A stretch of DNA of 40,309 bases from Rhizobiales bacterium CCH3-A5 (GTDB taxonomy: Bacteria; Pseudomonadota; Alphaproteobacteria; Rhizobiales; Beijerinckiaceae): the NCBI GenBank assembly GCA_001556025.1, contig LSIB01000057.1:1-40309 (forward strand). The letters run 5' to 3'. A program made the translations under genes and the position numbers. Below the pieces are notes generated by a model. That model saw only the letters and a list, made by a program, of their open reading frames with translations, was not told the DNA's origin and searched no databases. This document shows positions 1-7,886 of this stretch, piece by piece. Within the stretch, counting starts at the first letter, position 1. The number at the start of each line of letters is the position of its first letter.

Positions 1-816
1 CGAAAAGAAGGTCGGATTAGCCTAACCGACCGTCCACAGAACCGGCAGCAGGCCATGGCGTTTGACCTCGTCGCCATAGCGAACAAGTTGCCGGTGGCAG
101 ACTCAACCAGAAAAGGGAAGGAGACCGACGAGCAGCTATTGAATGACGAGATTGGGGAGCAAACGCTTAACTATCTCAAGAGGACAAAAAAGGTCATTCA
201 ATATGTATTATCAAATCAGGCTTTTTCTTTAGGTCTGCACCCTGCACTTTATTGCTATACGTCTAACGGTAATTTTCAATCTGCCGCGCTATTGAACATT
301 GTAGCTTGGGCTCTGTCTCTAGAAACCACCGGACGACTAGACCGTTTCAGAAAGGTGCGTGGCGAGTTTGAAAGTATGATTCTTGAGCATCCCGATATAG
401 TAAAACCTGCGGTCAACAAGCTGGGGACCGGAACACGCAACCGGCGGAAAGCTCTAAATATCCTAGACCGAACGGTTGATTTGCTGGCCGAGGGCAAGAG
501 CCAGGCTTCATCGTGGGAAGTACTGAAAGGCGAATTTCCACGCCTCGCCGCCCCCGATGTGGAGCCGGAAGAAGACGAAGGTCTGGGCCGCAAGTTCAGT
601 TCCAGCGCCAAAAACGCCGTCTCGCTTGACGATCTCAAACACGTCTCGCGTTGCCCGCTTTGCCGCGGTCTCCTTCACCCGAACGGCAAAGTTGTCGACC
701 ATAGCACAAAGAAAGCGGATGGCGGTTCATCCCACTCTAGGAACGGGCGTTGGGTTCACCCGATATGCAACAGCAATCGAGACAAAGACGGGGCCGCCGC
801 CGCCCTTACTAGCTAG
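1..816 (+). CDS. HNH-type protein, 3' part (5' end outside window)
   Basis: The reading frame is open from the first base of the window, so this is the C-terminal 271 residues of a longer protein; the first ATG, at base 55, need not be the true start. The end holds a metal-binding HNH-like module: Cys-x2-Cys (CPLC), then VDH, then a WVHPICNSN segment that gives the second His and Cys. The helical region before it resembles the C-terminal part of DUF262/HNH proteins, a group that includes modification-dependent or anti-phage nucleases; that link is inference from pattern only. The codon use is clearly AT-richer than the rest of the window, which suggests transfer. Its TAG stop lies within an 8-bp convergent overlap with the 54-aa ORF on the other strand. 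The nuclease role is uncertain because the N-terminal domain is not visible. Confidence 0.6.
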   Translation, partial: RKEGRISLTDRPQNRQQAMAFDLVAIANKLPVADSTRKGKETDEQLLNDEIGEQTLNYLKRTKKVIQYVLSNQAFSLGLHPALYCYTSNGNFQSAALLNIVAWALSLETTGRLDRFRKVRGEFESMILEHPDIVKPAVNKLGTGTRNRRKALNILDRTVDLLAEGKSQASSWEVLKGEFPRLAAPDVEPEEDEGLGRKFSSSAKNAVSLDDLKHVSRCPLCRGLLHPNGKVVDHSTKKADGGSSHSRNGRWVHPICNSNRDKDGAAAALTS

Positions 817-973
817 TCGGCTGGCGTGCTTTCAAAATTTTACCCACGGCCTCATCAAAAGCCTTCCCTGTTTCGTCTACGCCGAGCATCCGAGCGGTTT
901 CAATGAACCGCTCGGATTGGGCCTTAGCGTCGTCTTTTGGCTTTGTAGCCTTTGGCTTTTGCTTTGATGGCAT
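809..973 (-). CDS. 54-aa Lys-rich small protein, probable IS passenger
   Basis: This short ORF starts with ATG at 973, 14 bases after the transposase stop, so the two genes are likely co-transcribed. The product begins with a Lys/Pro-rich stretch (MPSKQKPKATKPKDD), followed by a helical segment with SERFIETARMLGVDE and GKAFDEAV. I recall short proteins of this look (basic start, then an RFIE.AR core) in alphaproteobacterial genomes, often unannotated and next to transposases, but cannot confirm it here. Function is unknown; a DNA- or transposase-associated accessory role is only a guess. Its stop overlaps the end of the HNH-type gene by 8 bp in convergent orientation. Coding status is supported by the linkage to the transposase and the regular amphipathic composition, not by a strong ribosome site. 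Confidence 0.5.
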   Translation of the reverse strand: MPSKQKPKATKPKDDAKAQSERFIETARMLGVDETGKAFDEAVGKILKARQPTS

Positions 974-987
974 AGGGCTTTGGCCCC

Positions 988-1911
988 TCAGTTAATCGTT
1001 CGATAGGTGAGACGCTTGCCGACGATGCCGCGAATGGCCGCGTCGGTTCGGGCGATATCGTTCACGCCGAGCGCGACGCGGTTATTGTAGCGGAAATCGT
1101 ACTCAGACAGGTAGCGGTGAAGGTGCTTCTCGGAGCAGTGCTGATAGATGCCCTTCATGCCGCGCTTGAAGACGCTGAAATAGCCCTCGACAGTGTTGGT
1201 GTTGACGTCGCCCCGGGCATATTCGCCGCTCGCGTGCCGCACGGCCTCATGTGAATCGACGTGGTCCAGAGCGCTGCCGTACAGCTTGCTCTCGTCGGTC
1301 ATCAGGCGGCTCTCACGCGCGATGTTCGCGGATACGATGCTGGTTACGGTGTCCTTGTCAGCGCGCTCGACGAAGAAGGTGCGGGCGCTTCCGCCGCGCT
1401 CGACCAGAGCGATGATGGCGCGCTTGCCGCTAAGCCCGCTCTTGCCCTTCTTAGTGCGCTTGGTGACGTGTTCCTTGTCGCCAAAGTAGGTCTCGTCAGC
1501 CTCGACGATCGAGCCGGCCCCGCCCATCGGCTCGAAGCCGACAAGGCGCATAGCCTCGCGAACGCGGTGAGCCATGAACCATGCGGTTTTCAGAGTGACG
1601 CCAAGGGTGCGGTGGAGCTGGTTAGCGCTGATGCCCTTCTTGCTCGAAGATAGCAGGAACATCGCCTGGAGCCAAAGGTGCATCGGGACGTGGCTGGCCT
1701 CGAAAACGGTGCCGACCTTCACGGTGAAGGGCTTGCGGCACTGGTAGCACTTGTAGGTGCCGATCCGGGTGCTTTTGCCGCCCATCTTGCCGATTCGCTC
1801 GAAGCCGCCGCAGTGAGGGCAAACGGCACCTTCCGGCCAGATGCGGGCCTCGACGAAGGCGTAAGCGGCTTCTTCGTTGTGGAAGTGAGGCTCAGAAAGG
1901 ATCGACGACAT
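988..1911 (-). CDS. IS1595/ISXO2-family transposase
   Basis: The 307-aa product has the two-part structure of IS1595-family transposases. An N-terminal zinc ribbon (C31-x2-C34 and C55-x2-C58) is followed by an ISXO2-like DDE domain with D139 in VEADETYFG, D206 in LMTDES and E242 in NTNTVEGYFSVFKRG. Length and motifs look intact, so the enzyme may be active. It starts at ATG 1911 with AGGAG nine bases upstream, and a good promoter lies at 1935-1962. The small ORF at 809-973 follows at once. I could not find a matching pair of terminal inverted repeats. The right end probably lies between about 1965 and 2012. The left end is either inside the AT-rich 1-808 region or outside the window. If outside, the HNH-type gene would be cargo of the element. 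Confidence 0.9.
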   Translation of the reverse strand: MSSILSEPHFHNEEAAYAFVEARIWPEGAVCPHCGGFERIGKMGGKSTRIGTYKCYQCRKPFTVKVGTVFEASHVPMHLWLQAMFLLSSSKKGISANQLHRTLGVTLKTAWFMAHRVREAMRLVGFEPMGGAGSIVEADETYFGDKEHVTKRTKKGKSGLSGKRAIIALVERGGSARTFFVERADKDTVTSIVSANIARESRLMTDESKLYGSALDHVDSHEAVRHASGEYARGDVNTNTVEGYFSVFKRGMKGIYQHCSEKHLHRYLSEYDFRYNNRVALGVNDIARTDAAIRGIVGKRLTYRTIN

Positions 1912-1934
1912 CGGACTAATCTCCTAATGTCAGC

Positions 1935-1962
1935 ATTCTATCCTTTTTCGTGGGTACGTCAA
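1935..1962 (-). promoter_or_regulatory. Promoter of the transposase gene
   Basis: On the minus strand a -35 box TTGACG (1957-1962) and a -10 box TAGAAT (1935-1940) are separated by 16 bp. They lie just upstream of the AGGAG ribosome site and ATG of the transposase. Both boxes are close to the sigma-70 consensus. Placement near the presumed element end is typical of insertion sequences. Confidence 0.55.
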
Positions 1963-2176
1963 GTATAATATCGCGATTTTGAACCTAGCCGCCAGTTAGG
2001 TGCAAAATCCTAGGACAGAAGTCGTGAGTCTGCGTGCGCGGGCTGGCAGGTCAGCGCCCTTGCGCTTTGCAGCGTTGCGGGAAGCGGCTAAACGCCCTTC
2101 ACGTCCTGACAAATCCCGGCCCAAGCGCGGCCCATCAGCCGGATCCAGAGCTTAAGCCCAAGGTTTCCCCGCCCGC
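1963..2176. other. Gap between the insertion element and the AEC gene
   Basis: No gene is visible. The left part (to about 2012) is AT-rich and probably holds the outer end of the insertion element. The right part returns to the high-GC composition of the chromosome. I see no clear promoter or strong ribosome site for the downstream transporter here. Confidence 0.4.
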
Positions 2177-3148
2177 ATGGCCGATCTCGCCAACCTGTTC
2201 AATCTGGTCGCGCCCTTCTTCGGGTTGATCCTGCTCGGCTTCGCCATCGGCCGCTACAAGCGGCTGCCCGAGGAGGGGCTGGCCTGGCTGCAGTATTTCC
2301 TGATCTTCATCGCGCTGCCCTGCCTGTTCTACCGGCTGATCGCCGACAAGCCGCTCTCGGAACTCAGCAATTGGGGCTTCGTCGTGGCGACCACGCTCTC
2401 GACCTATTGCGCCTTCGCGCTCTCCTTCGCGATCGGCCTGAAATTCACCCGGGGCGACATGCCCCAATCGGTGATGCAGGGCGTCGCCGGCTCATACTCC
2501 AATATCGGCTATATGGGTCCGCCACTGATCCTGGCCGCGCTCGGGCCCTCGGCCAGCGCGCCGGTCGTGCTGATCTTCGTCTTCGACAACATCCTGCTGT
2601 TCTCGCTGATCCCGTTCCTGATGGCGATCGCCGGCGTCGAGAAGAAGAGCCTGCTGGCTACGGCCGCCGATGTCGCCTGGAAGGTCGTGACCCATCCCTT
2701 CAACATCGCCACGGTGCTGGGCGTCGTCGCGGCCTATGGGCAGGTCCAGTTGCCGACTGCGATCGACAAGATGACGCTCTGGCTCTCGCAGGCCGCCGCG
2801 CCTTGCGCGCTGTTCCTGCTCGGCGTCACCGTGGCCCTTCGGCCGCTGAAGGCGATGCCGGGCGAGGTGCCGCTGCTCGTTATCATCAAGCTGGTGCTGC
2901 ACCCGCTGCTGGTCTGGGTGCTGCTCTCGGCGCTCGGCAACTTTCCCGACAACTGGATCTTCGCCGCCGTCATCATGGCCGCACTGCCGCCGGCGCTGAA
3001 CATCTTCGTGATCTCGACCCAGTACAAGGTCGGCGTCGAGCGCGCCTCGGCCTGCATCCTCGTCGGCACGCTCGTCTCGATGGTGACGCTGACGGGCTTC
3101 CTGTGGCTGGTGAAGACGGGCAGGATGACCGTCGACCTGTTCCCCTGA
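2177..3148 (+). CDS. AEC-family transporter (auxin efflux carrier type)
   Basis: This is a 323-aa, very hydrophobic inner-membrane protein with about ten predicted membrane segments. They are arranged as two halves with a loop near residues 150-170, as in the AEC family. The family signature region SYSNIGYMGPPL lies near residues 110-121, and the second half has the matching AALPPALNIFVISTQY. AEC carriers export organic acids, amino acids or related small anions; the substrate cannot be read from sequence. The gene sits 40 bp before a CaiB-type CoA enzyme on the same strand, so the two could be one transcript that handles a carboxylic acid and its CoA ester, but this is inference. It starts at ATG 2177 with no strong Shine-Dalgarno sequence. 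Confidence 0.9.
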   Translation: MADLANLFNLVAPFFGLILLGFAIGRYKRLPEEGLAWLQYFLIFIALPCLFYRLIADKPLSELSNWGFVVATTLSTYCAFALSFAIGLKFTRGDMPQSVMQGVAGSYSNIGYMGPPLILAALGPSASAPVVLIFVFDNILLFSLIPFLMAIAGVEKKSLLATAADVAWKVVTHPFNIATVLGVVAAYGQVQLPTAIDKMTLWLSQAAAPCALFLLGVTVALRPLKAMPGEVPLLVIIKLVLHPLLVWVLLSALGNFPDNWIFAAVIMAALPPALNIFVISTQYKVGVERASACILVGTLVSMVTLTGFLWLVKTGRMTVDLFP

Positions 3149-3188
3149 TCCAGCCGGAGGCTGCCGCCCGAGGCGTTGCGAGTCGCCG

Positions 3189-4310
3189 ATGCTGCCTCTG
3201 GACGACCTCACTGTCCTCGATTTCTCGACATTGCTGCCCGGCCCGATGGCGAGCCTGTTCCTGGCCGAGGCCGGCGCCCGCGTGATCCGTGTCGAGCGGC
3301 CGGGCGGCGAGGACATGCGCCGCTTCCCGCCACGCTTCGGCGAGACGTCCGCGCCCTTTGCGGTGCTCAATCGCGGCAAGGAAAGCGTCGAGATCGACCT
3401 CAAATCGCCCGAGGCGCTGGCGCGACTGACCCCGTTGATCGAACGGGCCGACATTCTCGTCGAACAGTTCAGGCCTGGCGTGATGGCGCGGCTGGGCTTC
3501 GGTTTCGAGGCGCTCACGCTGCTCAACCCGCGTCTGATCTATTGCTCGATCAGCGGCTATGGCCAGTCCGGCCCGCGCGCGCAGGAGGCCGGGCACGACA
3601 TCAACTATCAGGCGATCGGCGGGCTGCTGGGCCAGTCGCTGGCGCGAGGCGCGCCTACGCCGCTGCCGCCGCCGCTCGTCGCAGACATCGCCGGAGGGGC
3701 CTTTCCGGCGGTGATGAACATCCTGCTGGCGCTGCGCCAGCGCGACCGCACCGGCGAAGGCTGCCATCTCGACATCGCCATGACCGACGCGATGGCGAGC
3801 TTCGCCTGGTACGGGCTTGCTCAGGGGCAGGCTTTCGGCCGCTATCCCGAAGGCGGGGAGGGGCTTTTGACGGGGGGCAGTCCGCGCTACGGCCTGTATG
3901 CGACGCAGGATGGCTGGTTTCTCGCCGTCGGCGCGCTGGAGCCGAAATTCTGGGAGACTTTCTGCGAGGCAATCGCGCTTGACCCGGCTCTGCGCGACGA
4001 TCGCGGCGACCCGCAGGCCACCTACGCCGCGATCGCCGGAATCATCGCGAGCCAGCCGGCCGCGCATTGGCGCAGCCTTCTTGAGCCGCGCGATTGCTGC
4101 TGCACCGTCGTTCGCACGCTGGCGGAGGCCGCATCCGACCCGCACATGACCGCGCGCGGTCTGTTCGACGCGCAGGCGCAGGAACCGGGCGGGCGGCGCA
4201 TCGTCTCGACGCCGCTGCCGCTCGCCCCGGTGTTTCGCGAACAGGCCGACGCCATGCGCGACGTTCCGGCGAGCGGCGCGCAGACGAAGGCCGTGCTGGG
4301 CGAAGGCTAG
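3189..4310 (+). CDS. CaiB/BaiF family CoA-transferase or alpha-methylacyl-CoA racemase
   Basis: The 373-aa protein belongs to the family III CoA-transferase fold: the N-terminal DFSTLLPGPMASLFLAEAGA, the RVERPGGED nucleotide-side motif, and SGYGQSGPR. It carries GHDINY with H136, and an Asp at about 166 in PLVADIAGGA. These match in context the catalytic His/Asp pair of alpha-methylacyl-CoA racemase better than the single catalytic Asp of formyl- or carnitine-CoA transferases. I therefore favour a racemase that interconverts (2R)- and (2S)-methylacyl-CoA, with a CoA-transferase as the alternative. It acts in the cytoplasm. It follows the AEC transporter by 40 bp. Its stop codon shares the palindromic CTAG with the stop of the convergent FAD hydroxylase. 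Confidence 0.8.
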   Translation: MLPLDDLTVLDFSTLLPGPMASLFLAEAGARVIRVERPGGEDMRRFPPRFGETSAPFAVLNRGKESVEIDLKSPEALARLTPLIERADILVEQFRPGVMARLGFGFEALTLLNPRLIYCSISGYGQSGPRAQEAGHDINYQAIGGLLGQSLARGAPTPLPPPLVADIAGGAFPAVMNILLALRQRDRTGEGCHLDIAMTDAMASFAWYGLAQGQAFGRYPEGGEGLLTGGSPRYGLYATQDGWFLAVGALEPKFWETFCEAIALDPALRDDRGDPQATYAAIAGIIASQPAAHWRSLLEPRDCCCTVVRTLAEAASDPHMTARGLFDAQAQEPGGRRIVSTPLPLAPVFREQADAMRDVPASGAQTKAVLGEG

Positions 4311-5479
4311 CGCGTTCCGCCGGCGAGCCCCTGCCGCATCACGAACCGCCGCAGCGGACCGATGCGCGAGAGCGCGAGTAGTCCCGCGCCGCGCAAGAGG
4401 TCGGCCGGCATCAAATCTGTCAGCAGCGTCCGGTTCAGCGCATCGACCGCCCCGGTGCGCAGGCGCACATCGGACTGCCTGGCTGAATCATAGGCCTTCA
4501 TCACGTCGTCGGAGCCGGGATCGTCCTTGCCCCGCAGAGCCTCGCGCAAGGCCGCGACGTCGCGCAGGCCGAGATTGAGGCCCTGCGCGCCGATCGGCGG
4601 GAAGACATGCGCCGCCTCGCCGATCAGCGCCATCCGGCCGGCGGCGAAACGTTCGACAGAGAGCCCCGTCATCGGCGCGCGGCCGCGCGGGCCGTCCAGC
4701 GTCAGCGCGCCGAGCGCCGAATGGGTCTGCGTCTCGACCCGCCGGGCGAAGGCGGCGTCGTCAAGCGCCGCAACCGCCTCGGCCTCGGCCGGCGCCAGCA
4801 TCCAGACCAGCGAGGAGCGGCAACCCGGCAACGGCACCAGCGTGCAGGGCCCGGCGCGGGTGTGAAACTCTGTCGAGACATCGCGGTGGTCGCGACGGTG
4901 GCTGAAGATGGCGGTCAGCGCGACCTGCGGATAGCTCCAGTCGCGTGCCGCGATCCCGGCCGCCGCGCGCACCTGCGAGCGCCGTCCGTCAGCGCCCACC
5001 ACGAGCCGCGCCCGAAGCGGAGCAAGACCCTCGCCGAACAGGGTGACGCCGCCATTCTCGGCCACTAGGGAGGAGACTAGCGCCGGGACCATCCGGATCG
5101 CGCCGCCCTCTTGCGCCCGCGCGGCCAAGGCCGCGACCAGTTCCGCGTTCTCGACGTTCCAGCCAAAGGCCTCGAGCCCGACCTCCGAGGCGCGGAACTC
5201 GACCGGCGGCTGGCGGAACAGGCTCCCGGTATCGTCGACGATCCGCATCGTCGAAAGCGGCGCGGCCTTGTCGGCAAGCGCCGCCATCAGGCCGAGTTCG
5301 TCGAGCAGCCGCCAGGAGGCGTCGAGCAGGGCGACCGTGCGCCCGTCGCGGGGCGCGCTCGCAGGGCCGAGCAGCGCGACTTTGCGTCCGTCCTGCGCCA
5401 GCGCCAGCGCCGCGACGAGACCCGCTGCGCCCGCGCCGACGATGGCGATCTCGACCTCATCCTGCTGGCGCGTGCTCAT
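4307..5479 (-). CDS. UbiH/UbiF/Coq6-family FAD-dependent hydroxylase
   Basis: The 390-aa flavoprotein has all three marks of the aromatic-ring hydroxylase family: the GxGxxG FAD-binding motif at residues 15-20 (VGAGAAG), the GADGRRS segment at 162-168, and GEAAHVFPPIGAQG at 287-300, which binds the FAD ribityl chain. The last motif is typical of ubiquinone-biosynthesis hydroxylases (UbiH, UbiF, UbiI, UbiL, Coq6), so a role in hydroxylating a polyprenyl-phenol ring on the way to ubiquinone is likely. Which ring position it serves cannot be told from sequence. It stands alone, convergent with the CaiB-type gene with overlapping stops and divergent from the quinone oxidoreductase. The quinone theme of the two neighbours may be chance. 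Confidence 0.8.
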   Translation of the reverse strand: MSTRQQDEVEIAIVGAGAAGLVAALALAQDGRKVALLGPASAPRDGRTVALLDASWRLLDELGLMAALADKAAPLSTMRIVDDTGSLFRQPPVEFRASEVGLEAFGWNVENAELVAALAARAQEGGAIRMVPALVSSLVAENGGVTLFGEGLAPLRARLVVGADGRRSQVRAAAGIAARDWSYPQVALTAIFSHRRDHRDVSTEFHTRAGPCTLVPLPGCRSSLVWMLAPAEAEAVAALDDAAFARRVETQTHSALGALTLDGPRGRAPMTGLSVERFAAGRMALIGEAAHVFPPIGAQGLNLGLRDVAALREALRGKDDPGSDDVMKAYDSARQSDVRLRTGAVDALNRTLLTDLMPADLLRGAGLLALSRIGPLRRFVMRQGLAGGTR

Positions 5480-5643
5480 CGCGCTTGGCTAGCCGATGCG
5501 CGCGGGCTTGACCACTGCGCCGCTCGCCGCAGCCTTCATCCGGGTCGCAGACAGACGGGTCTTCGGCTCTGCGGCATGTGACCCGTTGCGCGGACCACGC
5601 TCATGTCCCTATGGTCCAGCCCTCACGACAGGGAGTTTCAGAC

Positions 5644-6618
5644 ATGGTCAAAGCCATCCGCGTTCACAAGACCGGCGGCCCCGAGGTTCTGCAGGTCGAG
5701 GACATCACCTTGCCCGCGCCGGGTCCGGGCGAAGTGCTGGTCAGGAACCGGGCGATCGGCCTGAATTTCATCGACACCTATTTCCGCAGCGGGCTTTATC
5801 CCGCTCCGCAGATGCCCTTCGTGCCCGGCAACGAGGGCGCGGGCGAGGTGCTTGCCGTCGGCCCCAACGTCAGCGAGTTCAAGCCGGGAGACCGCGTCGC
5901 CTATGTCGCCACGCTCGGCTCCTATGCCGAGGAGCGCATCGTGGCGGCAACGTCCGTGGTGGCGCTGCCCGAGGCCGTCTCATATGAAGCCGCCGCCTCG
6001 ATGATGCTGAAGGGCATGACGGCGGAATACCTGCTGCACCGCACCTTCAAGGTCTCACCGGGCGACACCATCCTCGTCCATGCGGCGGCTGGGGGCACCG
6101 GGCTGATCCTCTGCCAATGGGGCAAGGCGCTGGGCGCGACCGTCATCGGCACCGTCGGCTCGCAGGACAAGGCCGACCTCGCAAAGGCCCATGGCGCGCA
6201 CCACACCATCCTCTATCGCGAGGAGGACTTCGTCGCCCGGGTGAAGGAGATCACCGGCGGCAAGCTCTGCGACGTGGTCTATGACGGGGTCGGCAAAGAC
6301 ACGTTCATCAAATCACTCGACTGCCTTCGGCCCTTCGGCGTGCTGGCGAGCTTCGGCAATGCATCGGGCGCGGTCGAGCCGTTCAATCTCGGCCTGCTGG
6401 GGCCGAAGGGTTCGCTCTACGTGACGCGGCCGACGCTGTTCACCCATATCGCCAAGCGCGACACAATGGTCGAGATGGCGGCGAACCTGTTCGCCACGGT
6501 CGCAAGCGGCAAGGTCACGGTGCCGGTCAACGCGACCTTCGCGCTGACGGACGCGGCCAATGCCCATCGCGCGCTCGAAGGGCGTGGCACCACGGGCTCG
6601 ACCGTGCTGCTCCCCTGA
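5644..6618 (+). CDS. NADPH:quinone oxidoreductase (zinc-free MDR family)
   Basis: The 324-aa protein is a zinc-independent medium-chain dehydrogenase/reductase of the QOR type. The N-terminal GroES-like domain has PGNEGAGEVLAVG near residues 61-73. The Rossmann domain carries HAAAGGTG at about 146-153. The cysteine and histidine ligands of zinc alcohol dehydrogenases are absent. It would reduce quinones one electron at a time with NADPH in the cytoplasm. I chose ATG 5644 because AGGGAG lies ten bases upstream and the protein then begins MVKAIRVHKTGGPEV, as in the family; the frame is open upstream to 5578. A clear hairpin terminator follows at 6674-6711. Confidence 0.9.
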   Translation: MVKAIRVHKTGGPEVLQVEDITLPAPGPGEVLVRNRAIGLNFIDTYFRSGLYPAPQMPFVPGNEGAGEVLAVGPNVSEFKPGDRVAYVATLGSYAEERIVAATSVVALPEAVSYEAAASMMLKGMTAEYLLHRTFKVSPGDTILVHAAAGGTGLILCQWGKALGATVIGTVGSQDKADLAKAHGAHHTILYREEDFVARVKEITGGKLCDVVYDGVGKDTFIKSLDCLRPFGVLASFGNASGAVEPFNLGLLGPKGSLYVTRPTLFTHIAKRDTMVEMAANLFATVASGKVTVPVNATFALTDAANAHRALEGRGTTGSTVLLP

Positions 6619-6673
6619 TCGTCGGCGATGCGGCGCCTTGCGCCATTCCCGCCCGAATTCCTCGCTAAGACAG

Positions 6674-6711
6674 AGCCGCGTCTGGTCGATCGCCGGACGC
6701 GGCTTTCGTTT
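6674..6711 (+). terminator. Intrinsic terminator after quinone oxidoreductase
   Basis: The arms AGCCGCGTCTGG (6674-6685) and CCGGACGCGGCT (6693-6704) form a 12-bp stem with one mismatch and a 7-base loop, followed by TTCGTTT. It lies about 55 bp after the stop codon and just before the next gene. Confidence 0.65.
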
Positions 6712-6725
6712 CAGGGGCTGGCATT

Positions 6726-7793
6726 TTGCGCATCCGATCGCTGCTGCTGACGCTGATCCTGCTGCCGGGCCTGACCGGCGCCGGGCTATACGTCGCGCCG
6801 CCCGCGTGGCGGCACTGGCAGTTGCATTGGGCGGCGGATGATCCCGTCGCGCTGTCGGCCTTGCGCCTCGACGAGGCGCTGACGCAGGCGCGCCTGTCCG
6901 CCGAGGTCGAGGCCGCGATCGCGGCGCGCGATGCGGACCTCGTTGACAGCTTCGTCGCGCTGTCGCGCGAACGCGGGCTCGCCATCAGCTCTGACCAGCA
7001 CGCCCGGCTCGCTGCCCTGAAGGACGGCGCGGTGATGCGCGCCGTCTCCGATTTCGGCCAGGGCTTTCTCGCCGGAGAGCGCGAGAGCGAGGCGGGCTTC
7101 GCAGGCGCATTGGCCGGAGACGTCATCGGCTTCGGCGATTTGCGCGATCTCGCGGTCGAGGGCCGCAAATGGCTCGGCGGCGAGGCGGCTGACCCGACCG
7201 TGCTCGCGTTTGCGGCGGCGGGGCTAGCGCTCAGCGCCGCCACCTGGGTCAGCCTCGGCGGCGGCTTGCCGGCCCGCAATGGGCTGAGCCTGGTCAAGGG
7301 CGCAAGCCGGGCGAAACTGCTCTCGCCCGCTCTCAGCGCCAGTCTCGGGCGGCTGGCGATCGACGCCGTCGATCGGCCCGCGCTGACGGCCGGGCTTTCG
7401 GCCGCCGCAAGGCTCGATCTGGCGGCGACACGCGCGGCCGCCGGCGGCATCATCCGCCCGGCCGCGCTGACGCGCCTCGCCGATCTCGGCCAGGACGCCG
7501 GGACGATCTATGCGCGCGGCGGGCAGCGCGGCGTGCGGCAGGTGCTCGCCGTGGCGGAGGACGCCGGCGACCTGCGCAAGGCGGCGAAACTTGGCGCGGC
7601 CAAGCCTTCGACCATGCGTGCGACGCTGAAGGTGCTCGGACGCGGCGCTCTGGTGGTCGGCGCGTTCAGCCTGAGCGCGCTGGGTTGGCTGTTCGCGGTT
7701 CTCGGCTATGCGCTCGCCCTCGCGATGCTGGCGCAGCGCTTCGGCTGGTGGCTTGGCCGCAGGATCATCCCTCGACGCGCCGCGTCAGCCTGA
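6726..7793 (+). CDS. Hypothetical membrane protein
   Basis: The product is 355 aa and I do not recognise a family. It starts with TTG at 6726, after the terminator of the previous gene. An N-terminal hydrophobic stretch (about residues 4-21) is either a signal anchor or an uncleaved signal. It is followed by an Ala-rich, mostly helical soluble region, a moderately hydrophobic segment near 158-180, and a strong C-terminal membrane region (about 310-340) ending in an Arg-rich tail (GRRIIPRR). That layout suggests an inner-membrane protein with a large periplasmic Ala/Leu/Arg-rich domain. No cysteines or catalytic motifs are apparent. Codon use matches the neighbours, so it looks native. It probably has its own promoter inside the short gap, since the preceding terminator separates it from the oxidoreductase. 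Confidence 0.65.
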   Translation: MRIRSLLLTLILLPGLTGAGLYVAPPAWRHWQLHWAADDPVALSALRLDEALTQARLSAEVEAAIAARDADLVDSFVALSRERGLAISSDQHARLAALKDGAVMRAVSDFGQGFLAGERESEAGFAGALAGDVIGFGDLRDLAVEGRKWLGGEAADPTVLAFAAAGLALSAATWVSLGGGLPARNGLSLVKGASRAKLLSPALSASLGRLAIDAVDRPALTAGLSAAARLDLAATRAAAGGIIRPAALTRLADLGQDAGTIYARGGQRGVRQVLAVAEDAGDLRKAAKLGAAKPSTMRATLKVLGRGALVVGAFSLSALGWLFAVLGYALALAMLAQRFGWWLGRRIIPRRAASA

Positions 7794-7841
7794 GCGCAGA
7801 AAGACGCCTACGGCTTTGAACCTGTCTCCGCCGGCCGGCGA

Positions 7842-7875
7842 CGAATGAATGCCAGCACGTGCTGGCCCTCATTCG
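7842..7875. repeat. 34-bp interrupted palindrome in the leader of the 7887 gene
   Basis: Centred on the perfect 16-bp palindrome GCCAGCACGTGCTGGC (7851-7866), flanked by CGAATG on the left and CATTCG on the right after three unpaired bases each. In all 14 of 17 positions per arm are complementary. It ends directly before the GGGAG ribosome site of the gene at 7887, so it could be an operator or an mRNA leader hairpin. Confidence 0.6.
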
Positions 7876-7886
7876 GGAGATCGGTC

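Noticed and set aside
11..32. Inverted repeat GGTCGG...CCGACC at the window start, possible IS end
   Set aside because: It lies inside an open reading frame, has almost no loop and does not match the right end of the insertion element.
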